DNA of 34,350 bases from Akkermansiaceae bacterium. Its GTDB lineage: Bacteria > Verrucomicrobiota > Verrucomicrobiia > Verrucomicrobiales > Akkermansiaceae. The notes beneath the pieces were generated by a model. That model ran no database searches and was not told where the DNA came from. It saw only the letters and a list, made by a program, of their open reading frames with translations. Position numbers and translations under genes: made by a program. The stretch lies in assembly GCA_903826205.1 (NCBI GenBank), contig CAIKDP010000238.1, forward strand, positions 1-34,350, given 5' to 3'. Each line of letters begins with the position of its first letter. Positions within the stretch are counted from its first letter, which is position 1. Below, one piece after another: positions 29,163 to 34,350 of the stretch.

Positions 29163-30209
29163 TTAGCGGCGGTGGCCGACTTCGTTGTCGAGGATTTGGC
29201 GGAGATCATCAAGGCCGGTTTCCAAGTCGGCGGAAATCGGGATGATGTCGACCTTGGGGAAGCGCAGGCGGAATGCATCGAGGTTGGCGGCGGCGTTTTC
29301 CAGGTCCATTTTGTTGGCGACAACTTTCCACGGGAAACGGGCGAGGTCCTCGTCATATTCCTTGATTTCACGGCGCAGAATTTCCAAATCGGACACCGGA
29401 TCCCGGCCATCGACGCCGGCGATGTCGACGACGAAGAGAAGCAGGCGGCAGCGGGTGATGTGGCGGAGGAATTCATGGCCGAGGCCGCGGTTGGCATGGG
29501 CCCCCTCGATGAGCCCGGGAATGTCGGCGACGGTGCAACGGCGGAAGCCGGGAAACTCGACGACTCCGACGGTGGGCTGCAAGGTGGTGAACGGGTAGGA
29601 GGCCACCTTGGGCTTGGCGGCGGAGAGCTTGCCGAGGAGGGTCGACTTGCCGGCATTAGGGAAGCCGACCAAGCCGGCATCGGCGATGCGGCGCAGTTCA
29701 AGGTAGAAGATGCCTTGCTCGCCGGGGGTGCCGAGAGTGTGTTCCGTGGGGGCGCGATTGGTGGGGGTTTTGTAGTTCCAGTTGCCTCTGCCGGGCTCCC
29801 CACCATGGCAGAGGATGAATTGCTGGCCGTTTTCAGTGAGGTCGGCGATGGGCTCCAAGTCGATGCCCTCATCACTTCGCTCGGCAGTCACCGCCTCCGC
29901 CAGGGTGGCGGCATTGCTGCGATAGACGACCGTGCCAGGCGGGACTTTGCCGATGACTTTTTTGCCGGCACGGCCGGTTTTGCGGGTGCCGCCACCGGGC
30001 TTGCCGTCTTCAGCGAGGAGTTTCGGGTCGTAGTGGTAGGCGCGAAGATTGTCCGTTGACGGATCAACGATGAGGATGACATCGCCGCCGCCGCCGCCAT
30101 CACCCCCATCCGGACCGCCGCGAGGGACGAATTTTTCGCGCCGCCAGGAGACGACGCCGTCTCCACCGTCGCCGGCTTTGGCAGAAATTCGGATGTGGTC
30201 GATGAACAT
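29163..30209 (-). CDS. obgE: GTPase ObgE/CgtA
   Basis: A 348-residue essential GTPase associated with the large ribosomal subunit and stress control. The N-terminal glycine-rich Obg domain (AKAGDGGDGVVSWRREKFVP, GGPDGGDGGGGGDVILIVD) is followed by the G domain: G1 GFPNAGKST (182-190), G2 region FTTLQPTVGVVE, G3 DIPGLIEGAH, G4 NKMD and G5 PISADLETG. The C-terminal OCT domain seen in some bacteria is absent, as is common outside Firmicutes. The Obg domain carries an insertion near residues 98-120 (NAATLAEAVTAERSDEGIDL). The start at 30209 gives the standard MFIDHIRISAKAG N-terminus. Confidence 0.96.
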   Translation of the reverse strand: MFIDHIRISAKAGDGGDGVVSWRREKFVPRGGPDGGDGGGGGDVILIVDPSTDNLRAYHYDPKLLAEDGKPGGGTRKTGRAGKKVIGKVPPGTVVYRSNAATLAEAVTAERSDEGIDLEPIADLTENGQQFILCHGGEPGRGNWNYKTPTNRAPTEHTLGTPGEQGIFYLELRRIADAGLVGFPNAGKSTLLGKLSAAKPKVASYPFTTLQPTVGVVEFPGFRRCTVADIPGLIEGAHANRGLGHEFLRHITRCRLLLFVVDIAGVDGRDPVSDLEILRREIKEYDEDLARFPWKVVANKMDLENAAANLDAFRLRFPKVDIIPISADLETGLDDLRQILDNEVGHRR

Positions 30210-30302
30210 GCGCGGGAGGATTCCCCAGACCGACGTGTCGGTCAACGCGCAAAAGCCGGCGATTTTGCTTTGAGGTGGGGTGGGATGTGCTTTAGTCCGC
30301 GC

Positions 30303-30806
30303 ATGAACCTACGCATTGCGGCGCTGGCGGCTATTTTCACCCTTGGGGTTGCACCTTCTGGGAAGGCGGGCGGCAAGGCGGAGGAGATCGGCAAGGTCAC
30401 CTTTCACCTGCAAACCGACGAGGGCTCCAATCCAAAGATGATTTTCTCGCAGACGAATGACGGCAAGCCGCCGTTTTTCCTGCGCAGTCCGGAAATCACC
30501 ATGAAGGACATTGTGGCGTTCCGGCCGTTTCCCTCGGGGATGGGCGAGGAATTTGGCGTGGTTTTCCAGCTCAAGGACAGCGCCAAACGGCATCTGGCCG
30601 TCGTGAGCATCTCGAGCCAAGGGAAGTATTTGCTGGCTCAGGCCAATGGCAGGTTTGTCGATTGTGTGATGATCGACGGGCCGGTGGAAGACGGGTTTAT
30701 TGTCATCTGGAAGGGTCTCACGCTGGAGGAGGTCAAGCTCTTCGACAAGGCGATGCCGCGCATCGGCGACGATGGCAAAGGCAAGAAAAAGAAGAAGACC
30801 AAGTAA
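30303..30806 (+). CDS. Small secreted protein of unknown function, lysine-rich tail
   Basis: A 167-residue protein with a signal peptide (MNLRIAALAAIFTLGVAPSG, cleaved near KAGG). The mature domain (EIGKVTFHLQTDEGSNPKMI, EITMKDIVAFRPFPSG, GFIVIWKGLTLEEVKLFDKA) faintly resembles the periplasmic head domain of SecD-like proteins, but this is a weak impression. It ends in a basic run, GKGKKKKKTK. The M23 peptidase gene starts 13 bp downstream, so both are likely cotranscribed. Function unknown. Confidence 0.78.
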   Translation: MNLRIAALAAIFTLGVAPSGKAGGKAEEIGKVTFHLQTDEGSNPKMIFSQTNDGKPPFFLRSPEITMKDIVAFRPFPSGMGEEFGVVFQLKDSAKRHLAVVSISSQGKYLLAQANGRFVDCVMIDGPVEDGFIVIWKGLTLEEVKLFDKAMPRIGDDGKGKKKKKTK

Positions 30807-30819
30807 TCCCGCCGAATTT

Positions 30820-31914
30820 ATGAACCGCTTATGCGCCTTGGTGATGTGTTGTGTCAGCGCGCTGCAGGCTGCGCCGCCGGTCGTGTGCCTGCCCACGGAA
30901 AATCACTTCCTGTTGTCGGATGAACCGGAAAAGTTCTACATGTATGTGGATCGGACTTTCGAGGGTGAGACGACCAAGGCATGGGAAGCCGGCATGTTTG
31001 GGAATGTGCGCTCACCGATCCGTCTGAATGGTCAGGTGGTGTTCACGCATTTTCATGAAGGCATCGATATTGCGCCGCTGCAGCGGGATCGCGCGGGCAC
31101 GCCGTTGGATCCGGTGGCCAGCATCGCCGATGGCACCGTGGTGCATGTCAGTCCGCTCGCCGGGCGCAGCAATTACGGCAAATACGTGGTGGTGGAGCAT
31201 CGCTGGGAGGACTCGTCGGTGTATTCGCTCTATGCGCATTTGGCCGATATTTCCTGCAAGGAAGGGGACGTGGTGAAGGCGGGCGATGGGCTCGGGCGCC
31301 TGGGTTTCACCGGGGTTGGGCTCAATCGCACACGGGCTCATCTGCATTTGGAACTCACGCTTATGATGAGCGCCCGCTACGAGGATTGGCACAAGTCCAA
31401 TGGCAAGGGGGCCAATTGCCACGGGTTGTACAACGGTATGAATCTATCAGGAGTGGATGTGGCGAGGTTTTTCCTGGAACAAAAGAAAACCCCGGAGCTG
31501 CAATTCAGCCAGTTTGTGACGGCCACGCCGGTGGCCTTCAAGGTGCGCGTGCCGGCGAAGGGCAAGCCGGATGTGCTGACCCGTTATCCATGGTTGCTGC
31601 ATGGCTCTGCGGAGGGTGCGGTGTCGTGGGATATCAGTTTCAGCGCCTCCGGTCTGCCGCTGGCTTTCGCTCCCAGCCAACAGTTGGTGCCGGCTCCGAC
31701 CCTGATTGAGGTCCAGTCCTCAACAGTGCCGCAGCGCTATCTCACGCGCGGATTGGTGACAGGGGACGGCGACAAGGCCGCACTCAGCCCGGCCGGAAAA
31801 AATCTATTGGTCTTGTTGCTGGATGATTTTCCGGTGGCTCCGGCGACGCCCGTGATCCCGGGTGCTCCCGCGGCGGCAGGCAGGCCATCGGCCAAGGCAA
31901 AGTCCGGAGCATGA
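30820..31914 (+). CDS. Secreted M23 (LytM-type) metallopeptidase
   Basis: A 364-residue exported protein (signal peptide MNRLCALVMCCVSALQAAPP). The LytM domain (residues about 60-190) carries the first zinc motif in VFTHFHEGIDIAPLQ (HxxxD, near residue 77), GKYVVVEHRW, and the second motif HLHLEL (near 173). The C-terminal half is a beta-rich domain of unknown type (TPVAFKVRVPAKGKPDVLTR) and a Pro/Ala-rich tail. M23 enzymes cut peptidoglycan cross-bridges or activate amidases; as both zinc motifs are intact, this one is probably active. Confidence 0.88.
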   Translation: MNRLCALVMCCVSALQAAPPVVCLPTENHFLLSDEPEKFYMYVDRTFEGETTKAWEAGMFGNVRSPIRLNGQVVFTHFHEGIDIAPLQRDRAGTPLDPVASIADGTVVHVSPLAGRSNYGKYVVVEHRWEDSSVYSLYAHLADISCKEGDVVKAGDGLGRLGFTGVGLNRTRAHLHLELTLMMSARYEDWHKSNGKGANCHGLYNGMNLSGVDVARFFLEQKKTPELQFSQFVTATPVAFKVRVPAKGKPDVLTRYPWLLHGSAEGAVSWDISFSASGLPLAFAPSQQLVPAPTLIEVQSSTVPQRYLTRGLVTGDGDKAALSPAGKNLLVLLLDDFPVAPATPVIPGAPAAAGRPSAKAKSGA

Positions 31915-31920
31915 GCGGAG

Positions 31921-32940
31921 TCAATGTTTCCCGTGATCCTCCTCGTGCTGGCGGTAGTGTTCGGCGAGAACGTCGCGGCCGAAGTCACCCGCAAAGTCGC
32001 GCCACGTCGTGTGAATGTGGTTGGCGTCGTTCTGGGTGTTGGCGGCTTCCATCAGAAAAGTCGGGCCTTGGACGCGGTAATACCATGCCTCGCCGGGCTG
32101 GGTGCCGCCAGCCCAAGCGAAGCGGATGTCGTCGATTCCGGCTTGGGTGATTGTTCGCAAATCGGCCTCGGCCAGATCCTGGCGGTGGCGTCCGGTGTAT
32201 TCGGCGATGAGCTCAAGCAGCGCCTTTTTCTGCGGCGCCGACATGTCTCTGGCGGGGATGCCGACGGGTTCCAGCGCGGTGGTCGTGCGGTTTTCGGCGC
32301 TGAAAATCTCGGCGGGCGCTTGGCGGCTGAAAACAACCGCTGTTTTGCCGTCAGCAAGGAGGGTGTTGACGAGGGCATGGGCGAGTTCGTCCTCGGCCTT
32401 GAGGACACGGAGTCCTTGGGAGTCGCCCGCACGGACTTGTGCCGGATTGGCCCCGAAAAATGATGGGGTGACGGCGATTTGCTGGTTGCCAACGACGGTG
32501 TAATTGAGTGCCAGGTGGTGGCCTTCGAATTTCCAGCCCCAGCCTGCCGGGTCCCCGGGTTTGCCAAAGAGGGAAACATGATACTTGCCTGGATCGCGGT
32601 AGCCAGGGTTCTTCTCGAGCTCCGCCAGGACCCCTTCGAGGGTGATGATCTGCATCGCCTTGCGCTGGCCTTGGTCACTCAACACGGAATCCAGCAACTT
32701 CATCGTGGCGGCGCGCTGGGCCGCGTTCATTGCCTTGAGCGGCAGGCCGCTGCGCGTCTGCGGCGTGAAGCGGAAGTTTTCCCGTGCGTCGGCATCAAAG
32801 GGGAATGTGGCAATGTCGCGCCGGGCCTCGTCGAGGGATCCCAGAAAGGCGGCCGCAGCGGATTGCATGGCAGGCATGGACGGCAGGTCCTGTGCCGCTA
32901 GCGGCAGCGCAAGCACGAGCGCTAAAAACAGATATTTCAT
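31921..32940 (-). CDS. DUF3500 family secreted protein
   Basis: A 339-residue protein with a signal peptide (MKYLFLALVLALPLAA, cleaved near AQD). It matches the DUF3500 family in blocks such as FTPQTRSGLPLKAMNAAQRA, KYHVSLFGKPGDPAGWGWKF, EGHHLALNYTVVGNQQIAVT, PSFFGANPA and the C-terminal FLMEAANTQNDANHIHTTWR DF. The family has no proven function; conserved His, Trp and Asn residues suggest an enzyme or metal-binding protein. It converges on the M23 gene, 6 bp away. The start at 32940 places the signal peptide at the N-terminus. Confidence 0.88.
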   Translation of the reverse strand: MKYLFLALVLALPLAAQDLPSMPAMQSAAAAFLGSLDEARRDIATFPFDADARENFRFTPQTRSGLPLKAMNAAQRAATMKLLDSVLSDQGQRKAMQIITLEGVLAELEKNPGYRDPGKYHVSLFGKPGDPAGWGWKFEGHHLALNYTVVGNQQIAVTPSFFGANPAQVRAGDSQGLRVLKAEDELAHALVNTLLADGKTAVVFSRQAPAEIFSAENRTTTALEPVGIPARDMSAPQKKALLELIAEYTGRHRQDLAEADLRTITQAGIDDIRFAWAGGTQPGEAWYYRVQGPTFLMEAANTQNDANHIHTTWRDFAGDFGRDVLAEHYRQHEEDHGKH

Positions 32941-33042
32941 CCCCGGACTATACACGCATGGCCCCCGTGCGCTCGCAAAATCATGGTCATGTCACATGCC
33001 ATGCCCGCCATAAAGCCCACCCGAAACGGCGTGCATCAATAA

Positions 33043-33074
33043 CAATAGATTTGGACGACCGTCCAAATCTATTG
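33043..33074. repeat. Perfect 32-bp palindrome CAATAGATTTGGACG-AC-CGTCC (family P, copy 2)
   Basis: The left arm CAATAGATTTGGACG is mirrored exactly by CGTCCAAATCTATTG across the two central bases AC. It shares the core TTTGGACG-NN-CGTCC with 23243-23288, and a degenerate copy lies 91 bp downstream. It looks like a dimeric-regulator operator or a dispersed palindromic repeat. Confidence 0.85.
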
Positions 33075-33164
33075 CAAAAAAGGATGGGTTCAAGCGGAGT
33101 CAAAAGTCAGCACCAATCGTTGTCCCCTATGGGTATCCTTCAAATCCCGAGTGCTCTTGGATCG

Positions 33165-33198
33165 ACAATAAATTTGGACGCCCGTCACAATACATTGT
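33165..33198. repeat. Degenerate family P palindrome (copy 3)
   Basis: The left arm ACAATAAATTTGGACG and the right arm CGTCACAATACATTGT pair at about 12 of 16 positions around CC. The left arm is nearly the same as copy 2; the right arm has decayed. Confidence 0.7.
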
Positions 33199-33294
33199 CA
33201 GTTGGTGGGTTGATATGTCGAGTGTTGCGCGCGCGCGGTGGTCGTTGGGGTGCGCGGGAGGGGCAGGGCGCCCGGGTGGGGCAGGGTGCGGGGG

Positions 33295-33324
33295 TTGACA
33301 GTGTGGATAGCGACGTCGTAGGCT
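33295..33324 (+). promoter_or_regulatory. Possible sigma-70 type promoter of the glycosidase gene
   Basis: A consensus TTGACA (33295-33300) is followed after 18 bases by TAGGCT (33319-33324), a poor -10 match. The ATG lies 85 bp downstream. It is the only good -35 box in the spacer, but the -10 is weak. Confidence 0.25.
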
Positions 33325-33408
33325 GGTGAGGCCGGCTGGGTGGGCGGCGCTTTCTGGGCGTCGAATTCATCGCGCTGCGGCATGAGCCGAATATCAATCA
33401 AGACCTTT

Positions 33409-34350
33409 ATGAAACACCTGCATTACCAATGTTTGATCGCCGGCGCAGTGGCACTCGCGGGCGCCCATAGCGCGCTGGCCCAAGCTGAAATCTCCCAGAC
33501 CGAACAACAATTCCGCAGCTTGCCGCCGGAGGCGCGGCGTTTGACGGGGCCCTTGTTCTGGATGCACGGCGACGAGACCCGCGAGCAGTTGGAAACCGAG
33601 TTGAAAAACGTGGTGGATGGCGGCAATGGCAGCTTCACCGCCGAGCCCCGCCCGCACAAGGATTGGCTGGGCGAGGGTTGGTATCGCGATCTGGGCATCA
33701 ACCTGGATTTTGCCCGCAAGAACAATCTCACGATGGTCATTTATGACGATTATTGGTGGCCGAGCCAAATGATGGGAGGCCGGGTTCCCAAGGAATTCGG
33801 CAGCAAGGTGTTGGAGGCTTCCGCTGTCCACCTCAAGGGGCCGGCCAAAGCGGATGAGGCCGCCTACGGTGACGCCAACCTCATCGCGGTGGTCGCCGGC
33901 AAGGAACTCGATGGCGGTGCCATCGACGGTCAATCCCTGATGGATCTGACCTCCCACATCAAGGATGGCAAGCTCGTTTGGGAAAGCCCCGCCGGAGCGT
34001 GGTGCGTCATGAAGTTCACCTGGAAGTTCAAGGGCAACAAGGGCGACCAGCAAAGGTATATCTCGGTGGACGGTGCCAGCCCGGAGTGCGTTGATTGGTT
34101 CATCAGGACGGTCTATCAACCGCACTACGACCGCTTCAAGGCCGACTTCGGGAAAACCATCACCGGCTACTTCTATGATGAGCCGGAAACCCAGGGCGAC
34201 TGGGGCAGTGCGGTGCCAAAGGTCATCGCCGAGCGCAAACTCGATCTGGCCAAGTTGCTTGTCGGCTACAAGTTCAAACTCGCCGGTGAGGAGCAAACTG
34301 CGGCCTATTACAGTTATATCGACGCCTTCGCCGAAGCCTGGGGTCGCACG
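33409..34350 (+). CDS. N-terminal part of a large secreted glycoside hydrolase (GH106-like), 3' truncated
   Basis: The open frame starts with ATG at 33409 and runs without a stop to the end of the window (314 residues seen). A signal peptide is clear (MKHLHYQCLIAGAVALAGAH, cleavage after SALA). The mature part (PPEARRLTGPLFWMHGDETR, NLTMVIYDDYWWPSQMMGGR, ITGYFYDEPETQGDW) resembles the large family of GH106-like alpha-L-rhamnosidases and related proteins, which are about 800-1100 residues. The acidic FYDEPE motif may hold a catalytic carboxylate. Assignment is from pattern memory only. It suggests breakdown of rhamnose- or other deoxysugar-containing polysaccharides outside the cytoplasm. Confidence 0.78.
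   Translation, partial: MKHLHYQCLIAGAVALAGAHSALAQAEISQTEQQFRSLPPEARRLTGPLFWMHGDETREQLETELKNVVDGGNGSFTAEPRPHKDWLGEGWYRDLGINLDFARKNNLTMVIYDDYWWPSQMMGGRVPKEFGSKVLEASAVHLKGPAKADEAAYGDANLIAVVAGKELDGGAIDGQSLMDLTSHIKDGKLVWESPAGAWCVMKFTWKFKGNKGDQQRYISVDGASPECVDWFIRTVYQPHYDRFKADFGKTITGYFYDEPETQGDWGSAVPKVIAERKLDLAKLLVGYKFKLAGEEQTAAYYSYIDAFAEAWGRT

Larger units (their letters stand above)
32941..33408. other. Divergent 468-bp spacer with two palindromes of family P
   Basis: The spacer lies between the minus-strand DUF3500 gene and the plus-strand glycosidase gene. It contains the palindromes at 33043-33074 and 33165-33198, and a G-rich stretch (33228-33295) with repeated GGGGCAGGG. No gene is supported on either strand. 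Confidence 0.6.

Noticed and set aside
28997-29875. A long minus-strand frame extending the small gene at 28571-28996 through obgE
   Set aside because: It runs in another frame of obgE, is low in complexity (Ser/Pro/Ala-rich) and crosses the tandem repeats; only the last 141 codons look like a protein.
28800-30059. A 419-codon plus-strand frame opposite obgE
   Set aside because: It is antisense to a clearly identified essential gene and has the Gly/Ala/Asp-rich composition typical of shadow frames in GC-rich DNA.

Overview
The window looks like a chromosomal segment of a GC-rich Gram-negative bacterium, most likely a member of the Verrucomicrobiota (inferred from gene content: a DUF3500 protein, a GH106-like secreted glycosidase, a CvfB/YhaM/gamma-carbonic-anhydrase gene mix, and intergenic spacers full of short palindromic repeats). 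No tRNA, rRNA, CRISPR array, prophage or conventional insertion sequence was seen. Most genes are housekeeping or envelope functions.

Layout. 1-2147: the end of an unknown gene, then tRNA methyltransferase trmO converging on pantothenate kinase coaX, with a palindromic repeat forming both gene ends, then a decayed ABC-ATPase (ModC-like) remnant. 2148-5247: an ammonium transporter (minus) with a textbook sigma-54 promoter, divergent from a TorF-like porin plus truncated-haemoglobin pair; this is a nitrogen-linked locus. 5253-10620: rodA, a glycosidase-glycosyltransferase fusion, queA and a secreted alpha/beta hydrolase. 10690-11914: a REP/RAYT island, in which a Y1 (HUH) transposase sits between two composite palindromic arrays. 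11980-14305: a tonB-exbB-exbD operon. 14526-20915, mostly minus: M3 oligopeptidase, YhaM-like exonuclease, bifunctional nuclease, gamma-carbonic anhydrase, rimO. 21051-23102: two membrane-anchored proteins of unknown function. 23494-26243, plus: cvfB-like, rsmC-like methyltransferase, rsuA-like pseudouridine synthase. 26244-30209, minus: obgE, a small unknown gene, a thioredoxin lipoprotein and an ABC exporter pair. 30303-34350: a small secreted protein, an M23 peptidase, a DUF3500 protein and the start of a large glycosidase.

The most notable theme is colonisation by at least seven families of short palindromic or text-like repeats. They sit in nearly every spacer and in several cases have become coding: the C-termini of TrmO, CoaX and the YhaM-like protein are repeat sequence, and the M3 peptidase carries an in-frame repeat of about 26 residues. 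In the ABC exporter operon a 52-bp repeat insertion with a 33-bp flanking duplication created a micro-ORF that appears to preserve translational coupling. The RAYT island supplies one plausible mobiliser for one of these families. All counts here were made by eye.
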